The notes beneath the pieces are model-generated. The model saw nothing but the letters and a program-made list of their open reading frames with translations. It was not told the DNA's origin and searched no databases. From the NCBI GenBank assembly GCA_009777635.1, contig WRLK01000023.1, positions 1-47,141 of the forward strand: a DNA stretch of 47,141 nt, in the 5' to 3' direction. This DNA is from Oscillospiraceae bacterium (GTDB lineage Bacteria > Bacillota > Clostridia > Oscillospirales > Ruminococcaceae). Below are positions 17,160 to 24,877 of this stretch, piece after piece (within the stretch, counting starts at the first letter, position 1; the number at the start of each line of letters is the position of its first letter). The translations under genes were made by a program, and so were the position numbers.

Positions 17160-17441
17160 TCATACACCGATACTCCCAAATTCTTTCTCCAGCCTATCAA
17201 GCGCGTCTGCCAGCACCGCTCTTGGACAAGCGATATTGATACGCTGAAATCCTACGCCCTCTTTCCCGAACATAGTTCCGCCGTCAAGCCACAGTTTCGC
17301 TCCTTCGGCAACACGTTTGTCAAGCTCGTTTTGTGTAAGCCCATACTCCGAAAAATCCAGCCAAACATAGGTGCTATGCGGTTCAACCATCTTGATTTTC
17401 GGCAACCTTGGGGAAATATAGATTAAGCGCAGTTGGTTGAA
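17160..17441 (-). pseudogene. C-terminal stump of a PatB/MalY-type aminotransferase
   Basis: The frame reads RLPKIKMVEPHSTYVWLDF, then EYGLTQNELDKRV, KLWLDGGTMFG and VGFQRINIACPR, the last approximately 85 residues of class II PLP enzymes such as PatB/MalY cystathionine beta-lyases. The family is near 390 residues, and the whole PLP-binding part is missing: the frame is closed by TAA at 17442-17444. No start or ribosome binding site exists. It is a deletion remnant at the edge of the methanol gene group, convergent with the GTPase gene, which ends 6 nt away. Confidence 0.85.
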
Positions 17442-17560
17442 TTACCGGGTTTGCTTATTAATGGGCAATTTAAAATCTGTAAAAACATAGTCGGATATAT
17501 AAAAATCGTGCTGTGAAAGTTATTTGTCCAATGTTGCTTAATGTAGAAAATGCTTATACT

Positions 17561-18370
17561 CTACCTCAAGTTAACTCTCCAAAGCCAGTCTTTGACCATT
17601 TGGTTAAACAGCGGTTCGTTTTCAATTTGAAGATTGTGTCCGGCGCCGTCCAGTACGGCAAAGGTTGCCCTTGGAAATCCTTCAAGCAATTTATACGCGC
17701 CTGTATAACCAACCCAATGGTCTTGCCGTCCGGCCAGTATGCACGCCGGTTTATCAAAGCGCGTTGTCTTTAGCTTGTTTTCAAGCTCAGGGCCGTAACT
17801 TCCCGTAAGGTGATTTGTAAGAAAATTATAATCGGCAGCCTTTATTCCCGGCAAGACGTCGTTTTTATATTTTTCAAACATCTCGGGGGCCGCGACAACT
17901 GCCAGCTCCATATACGCATCCATGTCGGGGTCGTTCTCTTTCGCTTTCAATGCTTCCGATTTCCATATAGTTTGTTTTACCGGAAGATTTTCACTTTCTG
18001 GATGATTGGAGCAGATCAGAAGAACCCCGTCGATTCGCTCTCCCGCGGTATGTATAAGCCCCAACGATAAACGCCCGCCGTATGATTCGCCCGCAACAAG
18101 AAAATTTTCATCGGGAATAACGGCGTTGATAAACTCGCCAAGCAGCTCAAGCATATTATCGGAGTTTCGTATCCATGATGCCACAGGGGTCTTTCCCATG
18201 CCGGGCAAATCAAGATAAATTCTGCGATAGCCCTGTATTTCATTGAATATTGGCTCCAAACAACCGCTCATCAAACGATGGTCTACACTCCACCCATGAA
18301 TACTCAACAAAGGCTTCCCCTCGCCATATTCCTTGTAATATACCGGTACATCGCGTATTGAGCATATCAT
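17561..18370 (-). CDS. Alpha/beta hydrolase
   Basis: 269 residues from ATG 18370 (MICSIRDVPVYYKEYGEG), with GGAGGAAGC upstream; the longer frame to 18430 has no site. The fold is shown by LLSIHGWSVDH (oxyanion region), the nucleophile elbow GESYGGR (Ser), a candidate acid in AGRQDHWVG and His in GAGHNLQIE. The substrate is unknown; esterase or lactonase activity is most common in this group. It stands alone on the minus strand between two gene remnants, and local GC content starts to fall from here. Confidence 0.85.
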   Translation of the reverse strand: MICSIRDVPVYYKEYGEGKPLLSIHGWSVDHRLMSGCLEPIFNEIQGYRRIYLDLPGMGKTPVASWIRNSDNMLELLGEFINAVIPDENFLVAGESYGGRLSLGLIHTAGERIDGVLLICSNHPESENLPVKQTIWKSEALKAKENDPDMDAYMELAVVAAPEMFEKYKNDVLPGIKAADYNFLTNHLTGSYGPELENKLKTTRFDKPACILAGRQDHWVGYTGAYKLLEGFPRATFAVLDGAGHNLQIENEPLFNQMVKDWLWRVNLR

Positions 18371-18542
18371 ATTCTGCTTCCTCCACAAATATAAATTTTC
18401 TTCATTTCTTAAATACTGCCTACAGCGCACTGATATACCTTGTTTTTAGAATTGGTTTGCTTAGTTGCCTATTATCTTCAAAATACATTATAGCGACAAA
18501 TAGTATTTCCAGCAAACAAATTCAGAGCATCTCTTCACAATC

Positions 18543-18866
18543 TCAAATTAACAGTCCATTTTCAAGGCAGGTGCTTAGCATTAGTCTCTTTGCTTTCTTG
18601 CTTTTATTAAATTCAACATCAGCTACACCGTTTGTAATTGCCACAATCGTTCCGATACCAAACGATTTGTGTTCAATGCGGCTGCCGACTTTGATATTTG
18701 CCGCTATGTGCGTTGCTTTGGCAGCGGATACCTTTGGAGTCTGCGGCCTTGGCTTCGCATCTGGCATGACATATTTGATTGTTGTATCCCTGTTCTCAAG
18801 CATTTGCGTTACCGATAATAGCTGTACTTTTTGACTTTCGTATTCTACCAGAACAATCTCACCATA
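18543..18866 (-). pseudogene. UvrD/PcrA-tail-like (Tudor-fold) protein fragment
   Basis: The ATG-initiated part (18543-18803, 86 codons) ends in IKVGSRIEHKSFGIGTIVAI and GVADVEF, closely resembling the small beta-barrel at the C-terminus of UvrD/PcrA helicases and related standalone proteins (VGxRVxHxxFGxGTV). In-frame sense continues upstream to 18866 (VEYESQKVQLLSVTQ) until a TGA, but no start codon with a ribosome binding site is present. It is more likely a 5'-truncated gene than a complete small protein; a short hypothetical protein cannot be excluded. Confidence 0.45.
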
Positions 18867-18903
18867 TCATACATTAGCTTTTGCAATCACATTATCTGGT
18901 ATT

Positions 18904-18946
18904 ATTAGTTTTGCATTGTTGAAAATTAGTTTTGCATTGTTGAAAA
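18904..18946. repeat. Perfect 21-bp tandem duplication
   Basis: The 21-bp unit starting ATTAGTTTTGCATTG occurs at 18904-18924 and again at 18925-18945 without a mismatch. It lies a few bases upstream of the promoter for the methyltransferase leader and may be a recent slippage event or a pair of regulator sites. Confidence 0.9.
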
Positions 18947-18953
18947 TACATTC

Positions 18954-18982
18954 TTGAATAAGAACATGGGCTATGCTATACT
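18954..18982 (+). promoter_or_regulatory. Promoter of the leader ORF and methyltransferase
   Basis: TTGAAT (18954-18959), a 17-nt spacer and TATACT (18977-18982) make a good sigma-A promoter. The predicted start near 18990 leaves a 5' leader of about 190 nt holding a small ORF and alternative hairpins. Confidence 0.7.
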
Positions 18983-19068
18983 TAGATAGGTTTAATTAGC
19001 TGTGTTGTTTGACTTTTATCGAACTAGCGCAGATACCTTATTCTATGAATAAAAAGGAGAAATGAACA

Positions 19069-19125
19069 ATGTTAGCGTATTACACACAAGAGTCGGCGGT
19101 AAACTGGGAGGTTTGCATAAAATAA
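19069..19125 (+). CDS. Leader peptide ORF (18 residues) upstream of methyltransferase
   Basis: AAAAAGGAG precedes ATG 19069, which opens MLAYYTQESAVNWEVCIK and stops at TAA 19123-19125. Its codons for Trp-Glu-Val lie in the left arm of a 9-bp hairpin that continues after the stop codon. This is the layout of drug- or amino-acid-responsive attenuation leaders (erm, cat, tet type). The peptide is not recognised; translation is inferred from the ribosome binding site and position. Confidence 0.6.
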   Translation: MLAYYTQESAVNWEVCIK

Positions 19126-19173
19126 CCTTGTGTATAAACCTCCCATAAGTTATAAAACTAACTTTGTAGGAGG
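19106..19173 (+). promoter_or_regulatory. Two mutually exclusive hairpins controlling the methyltransferase start
   Basis: Hairpin A: GGGAGGTTT (19106-19114, inside the leader ORF) pairs with AAACCTCCC (19136-19144). Hairpin B: CCTCC (19139-19143) pairs with GGAGG of the methyltransferase ribosome binding site (19169-19173), with an inner stem AAGTTA/TAACTT (19147-19152, 19159-19164). CCTCC cannot be in both. Hairpin A leaves the ribosome binding site free; hairpin B hides it. Ribosome position on the leader ORF could switch them. The pairings are read directly; the regulatory behaviour is inferred. Confidence 0.6.
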
Positions 19174-19180
19174 AAAAATT

Positions 19181-19918
19181 ATGAACAATACATTTTCAAA
19201 TAAATTCGTTGCTAACGAAAAAAATTTTGCACTTTTGCAAGAACTAATGTGGGGACCTAATGCAATACGCCAATCTGAAGAATTAGCTTCACATTTCAAA
19301 ATTACAAAAGATATGAAAATACTTGATTTAGGTTGTGGAGTGGGCTTGTCGCCGCTGTACTTGGTGCAAGCGCACGGTGCAGAAGTTTTTGCCACAGATT
19401 TATTTGCTGACCCGACCGAAAATCATGAGAGATTTGTGAAACTTGGCGTTTCAAATAAAATTATTCCAATGATAATTGATGCAACACAGCCAATGCCGTT
19501 TGCAAAATCATATTTCGATGTTATTTTTTCGGTAGGCGCATACAATATGTTTGGCGATAATGAGGAAATGCTATCGAACCTTGCTTCTTATGTGAAGAAA
19601 GGCGGCTACATTGCTGTTTCGTTTCCCGGCTTGAAATATGATTTCGGTGACAATGTTCCGACCGAAATGCAGCCATTTTGGGAAGTTCCCGAAGTTGCAA
19701 GATATGTCCGTGGAATTGAGTGGTGGAAAGACTTATGGAGCAAAGCAGAGGGCGTTGAAATAGTAACCGTCAGCGAACAGGCTTGCCACGATATAGCTTG
19801 GAAAGAATACCTTGCGAGCATAGACCCCTGTGGTGAAGATAAATGGACGCTAGATATGATGGAGGCAGAAGATGGAAAGTATTTCAACACAATCCAATTG
19901 ATTGCCAAAGTTGTCTGA
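19181..19918 (+). CDS. Class I SAM-dependent methyltransferase
   Basis: 245 residues from ATG 19181, with TAGGAGG upstream; the longer frame from 19130 runs through the leader hairpin. SAM-binding motif I is ILDLGCGVGLSPLYL, motif II is EVFATDLF, and VIFSVGAYNMFGDNEEML is the motif IV region, followed by KKGGYIAVSFPG. The methyl acceptor is unknown; small molecules are common for this group. Codons are AT-richer than in the housekeeping genes, and the gene sits among remnants, which suggests acquisition by transfer. The leader-peptide architecture recalls induced resistance or stress genes. Confidence 0.85.
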   Translation: MNNTFSNKFVANEKNFALLQELMWGPNAIRQSEELASHFKITKDMKILDLGCGVGLSPLYLVQAHGAEVFATDLFADPTENHERFVKLGVSNKIIPMIIDATQPMPFAKSYFDVIFSVGAYNMFGDNEEMLSNLASYVKKGGYIAVSFPGLKYDFGDNVPTEMQPFWEVPEVARYVRGIEWWKDLWSKAEGVEIVTVSEQACHDIAWKEYLASIDPCGEDKWTLDMMEAEDGKYFNTIQLIAKVV

Positions 19919-20444
19919 GAGTAAACGCAATGCCATGTAGCAGACGGCAAAACCCCACAGCTTGATAATAGAATTATGAATAACGATAGAGCAATTTCCC
20001 TTGTAATGAGGGGGATTACTCTTTTTTTATCCTACCCCTTGACAATAGCGCACAGAGAATGTGTACGATATACCATTGATGAACGTAGAGAGCGCTTAGA
20101 TCATGAAATAAATGAAGAAGATATATCCGCCCAAAGGGAATCAATCAAAAAGACCTGTTGCATTTTTGTATTTTGCAGCAGGTTTTTGGCTTCTACGTCC
20201 CGAAAGTGACCGCTAAGCGGCCTGACAAGGTTCAACGAGGTCATTGCAGGCCGTTTGAGAACTGCAAATTCCGCACAACTAAAGCAAAAACGGCAGTTAA
20301 CGGCTTCGCTATCAGCAAAATCTATGTTATGGAATAATCGCTTTAAAAAGCTAGTCTGGCGCAGATTAGAACAACGACTTACACATGCAGGACGAATTTA
20401 CTCATATTATTTTATCTGTTAAAAGCGGGGTGAACATCCTGTTT
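19919..20444. other. Gap of about 525 bp with no recognisable gene
   Basis: An ORF of 77 codons (19976-20209, +) exists, with ECVRYTIDERRERLDHEINE in its middle, but no ribosome binding site or family match is seen. A second frame overlaps its end and runs on to TAA near 20336 (HFCILQQVFGFYVPK, RPDKVQRGHCRPFENC). Shifting plausible-looking frames suggest decayed coding sequence, possibly from a mobile element, but this cannot be confirmed. Confidence 0.4.
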
Positions 20445-21725
20445 TTAATATTCTGAGCTCAATAAAAAGTCGGCAATATGCATTGTTTTGATTCCTTGAT
20501 AGTTGCCGCCAGCAAATTCATCCGCTCGTAAGACATATTTGGGGTAGTTGTCGGCGATGGAGAGAAGCCTGCCGTATTCGCGCTGCTCTGTAACTTCCAG
20601 CTCAATCCGTTCTGCAATTTGGATATATAACTTTTCTTCCTGGCGAGTGGCTACAAAGTCAATTTCCGCGCTGCCTATCTTGCCAATGCATACATCATAG
20701 TCACGCCGAAGCAACTCAAGATAAACGAGGTTTTCCAGCATTGCAGCAACGCTATCCGGTGTGTAGCCAAGAATGGCATGGCGGAAAGCCGGGTCACAAA
20801 GATAGAATTTCTCTTGTGTTTTCAGATGTTCCTTGCCTTGGATATCATAACGGGAGCAGCGATGGAGGATAAATGCACTTTCCAATTGGCTTAGATAGTT
20901 GTATACGGTTTCGTTGTCAATCGTGCGCTGCTCACTTTTTAGGTACTTGGCAATGGATGTTGCGGAAAAAGTCCGGCCAATGTTATCGAAAGCAAATTTG
21001 ACGATGCGTTCTAATTGATCAACCTTTCGGATTTGATTGCGCTTGACAATATCGGTGAAAATGGTTGAGTTGTAGATATCTCTTACAATTGCGTATGCTT
21101 CATCCGGTGTGTATTCCTGCAAATGGATTGCGGGGAAACCGCCCATGCGGAGATACCTAGTCAATTCAAGACGAGGATTAGGGTCTCCATATCCGAAATT
21201 AAATGAGCCTCCAGCAAAAGCGAATGGCCCTCCGGCGGTCATTTGTGGCGAGTTTTTATATATTTGCTTCCTAAATTCCATATATTCAGCAAAAGATAAA
21301 GGGTATACACGGAAAGCGATATACCGCCCCGTTAAATACGTCGATATTTCAGACGACAACATACGGGAATTTGATCCTGTCACAAAGATATCAACATCGA
21401 AGTCGGTCATGAATGAGTTAACGGCCTTCTCCCAGGACTTAACTTCTTGGATTTCATCTAAAAATAAATAGGTTTTGCCGTTCGGTGAAAGGCGACCTTT
21501 GACTTCTTCATACAAAAGTTTTGCTGTCTTTATGTCCTCATGCTGCATAGAATCAAAATTGTAAGTTAAGATGCTCGCGTCCGAAATACCACGGCTTTTG
21601 AGCTCCTCTATAATCATCTTCAAAATAGTAGATTTGCCTGAGCGCCGGACGCCAGTGAGAATCTTTACAAAGGGCGTATCTACATATGGCATGATTTTTT
21701 CAATATATGTTGGCCGAATAATCAT
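20445..21725 (-). CDS. AAA-family ATPase with DUF4143 C-terminal domain
   Basis: 426 residues from ATG 21725 (MIIRPTYIEKIMPYVDTPFV); AAGGATGG upstream is at a better distance from this start than from GTG 21737. Walker A is TGVRRSGKSTI and Walker B is TYLFLDEIQEV, followed by FVTGSNSRMLSSEI, typical of the AAA_14 group. The C-terminal approximately 200 residues (TVYNYLSQLESAFILHRCSRYD, LENLVYLELLRRDYDV, EIDFVA) match DUF4143, with a nuclease-like E-I-D-F-V core. These proteins are widespread in anaerobes, often scattered by transfer, and their cellular role is not settled. The gene is a single unit between AT-rich gaps. Confidence 0.88.
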   Translation of the reverse strand: MIIRPTYIEKIMPYVDTPFVKILTGVRRSGKSTILKMIIEELKSRGISDASILTYNFDSMQHEDIKTAKLLYEEVKGRLSPNGKTYLFLDEIQEVKSWEKAVNSFMTDFDVDIFVTGSNSRMLSSEISTYLTGRYIAFRVYPLSFAEYMEFRKQIYKNSPQMTAGGPFAFAGGSFNFGYGDPNPRLELTRYLRMGGFPAIHLQEYTPDEAYAIVRDIYNSTIFTDIVKRNQIRKVDQLERIVKFAFDNIGRTFSATSIAKYLKSEQRTIDNETVYNYLSQLESAFILHRCSRYDIQGKEHLKTQEKFYLCDPAFRHAILGYTPDSVAAMLENLVYLELLRRDYDVCIGKIGSAEIDFVATRQEEKLYIQIAERIELEVTEQREYGRLLSIADNYPKYVLRADEFAGGNYQGIKTMHIADFLLSSEY

Positions 21726-21737
21726 TGCAATCACCAT

Positions 21738-22134
21738 CCTTATGGATAGTATACCACAAAAACACCATTACGTATACATAATTGCGGTTATAACCCTATA
21801 AATATATGAAATATTGCGATTATAGGGGATTGCGAAACTTACTATAATAAATTATTTCAGGCTCTGTGTTTACACTTTTTTATAATTAGTAAAATATGTT
21901 ACATAAATTATTAACAACGGTAAAATATGGTGCTCACAAGTGACTTGCACATTCTACACGAATTTGACTGGAGAGGGGCTATTGGTGTAGACTATAGCGA
22001 GGTCATCGATGACTCTATTGAGAATCCCGCTCAACAAGAGCAGAATCCTCTAAAGATTGCGATTAGGCCAAATGTCTCTTCCTTCCCCCAAAGTGTTAGC
22101 CACCATGAGAAAAGGAAGCAATGAGCGCCTTTTT
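21738..22134. other. AT-rich gap between ATPase gene and tRNA operon
   Basis: No convincing gene. A 12-bp direct repeat with one mismatch, ATTGCGGTTATA (21781) and ATTGCGATTATA (21812), and an inverted pair CCCTATAA/TTATAGGG around 21795-21827 lie just upstream of the ATPase gene and may be its control region. A 65-codon plus-strand frame at 21927-22124 lacks a ribosome binding site and is not called. Confidence 0.5.
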
Positions 22135-22173
22135 GCCAAAAAGAAAACCCCCACAAACCGTATGGTTGTGAGG
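22135..22173 (-). terminator. Terminator of the tRNA operon
   Basis: On the minus strand CCTCACAACC, loop ATAC and GGTTTGTGGGG form a stem with one bulge and one G-T pair, followed by TTTTCTTTTT. It lies directly after the last tRNA. Confidence 0.8.
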
Positions 22174-22182
22174 ATTTTCGGA

Positions 22183-22258
22183 TGGAGCGGATTACGAGGC
22201 TCGAACTCGCTACCTCCACCTTGGCAAGGTGGCGCTCTACCAGATGAGCTAAATCCGC
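22183..22258 (-). tRNA. tRNA-Gly (GCC)
   Basis: 76 nt including encoded CCA. Acceptor GCGGATT pairs with AATCCGC, discriminator T; the anticodon loop TTGCCAA sits between CCACC and GGTGG; the T arm contains GTTCGAG. Last gene of the four-tRNA minus-strand operon. Confidence 0.96.
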
Positions 22259-22261
22259 GGA

Positions 22262-22337
22262 TGGTGCCTTTGGTCGGAATTGAACCAACGACACGTGGAT
22301 TTTCAGTCCACTGCTCTACCAACTGAGCTACAAAGGC
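22262..22337 (-). tRNA. tRNA-Phe (GAA)
   Basis: 76 nt with encoded CCA. Acceptor GCCTTTG pairs with CAAAGGC, discriminator A; anticodon loop CTGAAAA between GTGGA and TCCAC; T arm GGTTCAATTCC. Only 3 nt separate it from the tRNA-Gly gene. Confidence 0.96.
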
Positions 22338-22363
22338 ACAACGGCTTCGCAAGTAAACCGCTT

Positions 22364-22440
22364 TGGCGACCCGGAAGGGACTCGAACCCTCGACCTCTAG
22401 CGTGACAGGCTAGCGTTCTAACCAACTGAACTACCGGGCC
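22364..22440 (-). tRNA. tRNA-Asp (GTC)
   Basis: 77 nt with encoded CCA. Acceptor GGCCCGG pairs with CCGGGTC (one G-T), discriminator G; anticodon loop CTGTCAC between CTAGC and GCTAG; T arm GGGTTCGAGTCCC. Confidence 0.96.
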
Positions 22441-22448
22441 AGATATTA

Positions 22449-22524
22449 TGGTGGGAACAACAGGGTTCGAACCTGTGACCCCCTGCTTGTAAGGCAGGTG
22501 CTCTCCCAGCTGAGCTATGCTCCC
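22449..22524 (-). tRNA. tRNA-Val (TAC)
   Basis: 76 nt with encoded CCA. Acceptor GGGAGCA pairs with TGTTCCC (one G-T), discriminator A; anticodon loop CTTACAA between CCTGC and GCAGG; T arm CAGGTTCGAACCTG. First gene of the operon. Confidence 0.96.
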
Positions 22525-22569
22525 GCACCATTGGCCGCCGTGCAATGAAAAGCGTAAGCGACGGCTTTT

Positions 22570-22598
22570 ATTATACTATATGAAAAATAAATTGTCAA
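22570..22598 (-). promoter_or_regulatory. Promoter of the tRNA operon
   Basis: On the minus strand, consensus TTGACA (22593-22598), a 17-nt AT-rich spacer and consensus TATAAT (22570-22575). It lies about 45 nt upstream of tRNA-Val, as expected for a strong stable-RNA promoter. Confidence 0.88.
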
Positions 22599-22619
22599 CG
22601 ATTTTATACTAAATAAAAT

Positions 22620-23285
22620 TTAAACCTTTGTTACCTCTACAATCGCATTAAATAACGCCATTTCAGACGGCGGGATTTTTTTGTTGATATGGTATCCGCC
22701 AAAAAACCATTGTTTATACTTGCAGTGATCACGTACCGCATCGAAAAAGACGTCAAGCACGTTTGTGTCGTTGTCATGCATCGTAATCACGCGCTTCATG
22801 TGGCGGCTTGACTGATGCGTAAATATGTAATCGAGCTTGTTATCATGCTCTAAAAGTTTATCCCGCGCCTTAGAAAGCTCCGCAAGGGTTGGCATTTCCT
22901 CGCTCCACCAGCAGCTCTTGCGTAAATCCGCATCATCGCTTTCCCCGCCGCCGAACGCAAAAATCTTAAACCCGTCAATCTCAAATACACTCCCGCGGAT
23001 CAAATGCTTGAGCTTCCCCGATATCTCGTGGACGCTTCCGCCGCTCCATTGTGAAACGGGATATTCGTTTATCAAATCAAGGTTATCATGTGTGCCTTCA
23101 ATAAATAAAACTGTATATTTGCGCTTGCCAAGCCACTTTAAGATACGCCGCTCTTTCTTCGAGCCTTCCCACAGGAACCCGAAGTCACCGCATACAATCA
23201 GGTAATCGCCCTTTTTCAGCTTCCTCGCGGACCTTGAACGCAGCCTGCTAATATCGCCATGCATATCTCCGGTAACATAAATCAA
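22620..23285 (-). CDS. Calcineurin-like metallophosphoesterase
   Basis: About 221 residues. Two in-frame TTG codons (23291 and 23285) could start it; the AGGGG site fits 23285 better. Metal-site motifs occur in order: VTGDMHGD, IVCGDFGFLW, FIEGTHDN (Asn motif), THQSS and FFGGYH. The full set supports a two-metal phosphoesterase of the GpdQ/YkuE-like fold with an unknown substrate. It lies on the minus strand upstream of the tRNA operon, facing it in the same direction, as a single gene. Confidence 0.88.
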   Translation of the reverse strand: MIYVTGDMHGDISRLRSRSARKLKKGDYLIVCGDFGFLWEGSKKERRILKWLGKRKYTVLFIEGTHDNLDLINEYPVSQWSGGSVHEISGKLKHLIRGSVFEIDGFKIFAFGGGESDDADLRKSCWWSEEMPTLAELSKARDKLLEHDNKLDYIFTHQSSRHMKRVITMHDNDTNVLDVFFDAVRDHCKYKQWFFGGYHINKKIPPSEMALFNAIVEVTKV

Positions 23286-23362
23286 AATCAAACGCCCCTT
23301 TTGCGTTATCTATAAACCCAAGTATAACAGATTGCGCCGGAAATTCCAAGCGCGGGAAAACT

Positions 23363-24040
23363 TTACCGCATTTTGTTTTTTATCCGCGTTTGGAGCAGGT
23401 AACCAATACCCGTGATTACCGTCAGCACGATAAACATCGACAATGCCCTCATTAAGTCGCCGCTTGCGATGCTGTCGCCCGCGGCAAGCGACGTGATAAG
23501 GGCAGGCGAGCGCGCAATGCTCGTAACGATGATAAACCGGTGCATTTTAATCTTAGTGAGGGCAAATAGGTATGTCAGCGCGTCTTTCGGCAATCCCGGA
23601 ATAAAAAACAGGATAATCGCGAGCTTCTCCAGCTTGTTTTCATCTTGCAGGAACTTAAATTTTTCAATCTCACTTTTCTTTACAAAAATCGCAACGGCCT
23701 TTTGCCCGTATCTTGATACAAGATAAAATACCGTTATGGAGGCCAAAACGGCGCCGCCAAGGCAGATCCCGAGACCTCCCCACAACCCGAAAATCGCACC
23801 CGCCGCCATCTGAATCGGGCCGCCCGGTATAACTGCGATTACGATTTGCAGATACTGTACCGCAAACAGCACAAGCCATCCCGCGACGCCAATAGACGAG
23901 AGCCTGCTCTGAAACGCCGCAAGCTTTAAAGGGTCATTCAGCGACATGACCCATATCGTCAAAATGACCGTAATAAAAAGCATGGCGAGAGTGAAAAACA
24001 CAATACCTGCTATTCTTAACTTTTTTTGAATGCATGGCAT
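23363..24040 (-). CDS. TVP38/TMEM64 (VTT domain) family membrane protein
   Basis: 225 residues. An N-terminal membrane helix (residues about 12-32) is followed by a VTT core with the family motifs VIAVIPGGPIQMAAGAIFG, GAVLASITVFYLVSRYG and FFIPGLPKDALTYLFALTKI. The family is thought to act in lipid scrambling or membrane maintenance; the bacterial role is mostly unknown. AAAGGG lies upstream of ATG 24040. The gene stands alone on the minus strand, divergent from the DUF4364 gene. Confidence 0.9.
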   Translation of the reverse strand: MPCIQKKLRIAGIVFFTLAMLFITVILTIWVMSLNDPLKLAAFQSRLSSIGVAGWLVLFAVQYLQIVIAVIPGGPIQMAAGAIFGLWGGLGICLGGAVLASITVFYLVSRYGQKAVAIFVKKSEIEKFKFLQDENKLEKLAIILFFIPGLPKDALTYLFALTKIKMHRFIIVTSIARSPALITSLAAGDSIASGDLMRALSMFIVLTVITGIGYLLQTRIKNKMR

Positions 24041-24234
24041 ACAAATAACCCTTTTATTTTCAGGTGGGATTTGGTAAAATAAAAACTGCAGAAAGGACGA
24101 AAAGCGATTGCTTCACCAATTAAAGCTTGTCAAAGGATTGGTGAGGATTTTTGATTTAAGGCAAGGACGACAACGAAGTATTACGGCAAAAGGACCGCCA
24201 AGATGAGGCAAACTTTAGTTGGAGGAGCAATATA
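24041..24234. other. Divergent intergenic region
   Basis: It holds an inverted pair TCACCAAT (near 24112) and ATTGGTGA (near 24137) followed by GGATTTTTG, a weak hairpin of unknown role, and the GGAGGAGC ribosome binding site of the next gene. No gene is seen. Confidence 0.5.
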
Positions 24235-24834
24235 ATGGAAACTGAAATTTTTAAAGCGGGCACACGGCACGGCGCCCCCACCACAAATGACGAAATCAAG
24301 ATACTCGTTTGTTATATCCTGTCCAAAACGGATGCTTCTATGAGTTTTCAGCAGTTACATGAATCCTTTTCGGAAAATGAGCTTGTCAATTATTTCGAGC
24401 TGGTTTCCGCTGTGGATTCACTGATAGACACGGGCCATATCGCCGAAGAGGAGTCAGGCGCGGCCTCCGTTTACCGCATAACGCCGCTCGGCGAGGACGC
24501 CGCGAACACGGTAAACACGCTTTTGCCGCTGAGCGTACGCGAAAAGGCGTCGGTCGCGGCTAAAAAGCTTTTGCGCCGCAAAAAACGCGAAAAAGAGGTC
24601 GTCGTAAAAATCAGCGAAATAAACGGCGGGTTTGAGGTGCTTTTAGCGCTTCCCGGGGATAAAGGTTCGCTTTTGTCCTTTACCGTTTTTTGTCCCACAA
24701 GAGATGAGGCGCAGCTTGTGCGCAAACGGTTCTTAAACGACCCCGCCTACATCTATAAAGGCGTTATGGCGCTATTAACAGGCGACAAAAACGTCATCGG
24801 AAAGATGTTCCCGTCTGATGACGATTTGTTTTAA
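24235..24834 (+). CDS. DUF4364 family protein
   Basis: 199 residues. The N-terminal approximately 90 residues look like a winged helix (NDEIKILVCYILSKTD, MSFQQLHESF, YRITPLGEDAANT), and the C-terminal half is an alpha/beta domain (GGFEVLLALPGDKGSLLSFTVFCPT). This matches DUF4364, a family found in Clostridia and assumed to bind DNA or act in regulation. Function is unknown. GGAGG lies 9 nt before ATG 24235. Monocistronic, convergent with the antiporter gene. Confidence 0.75.
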   Translation: METEIFKAGTRHGAPTTNDEIKILVCYILSKTDASMSFQQLHESFSENELVNYFELVSAVDSLIDTGHIAEEESGAASVYRITPLGEDAANTVNTLLPLSVREKASVAAKKLLRRKKREKEVVVKISEINGGFEVLLALPGDKGSLLSFTVFCPTRDEAQLVRKRFLNDPAYIYKGVMALLTGDKNVIGKMFPSDDDLF

Positions 24835-24877
24835 TTCGGTATGATTATACAAATTGTATTTAAAATTCCGTAAAAAG

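Noticed and set aside
18904-18946. Start of a longer tandem array or CRISPR
   Set aside because: Only two adjacent copies of a 21-bp unit without spacers.
19976-20209. 77-codon ORF as a real gene
   Set aside because: No ribosome binding site, no recognised family, and a competing frame overlaps its end; treated as possible decayed sequence.
21927-22124. 65-codon plus-strand ORF before the tRNA operon
   Set aside because: No ribosome binding site and no recognisable family; its end lies close to the tRNA terminator.
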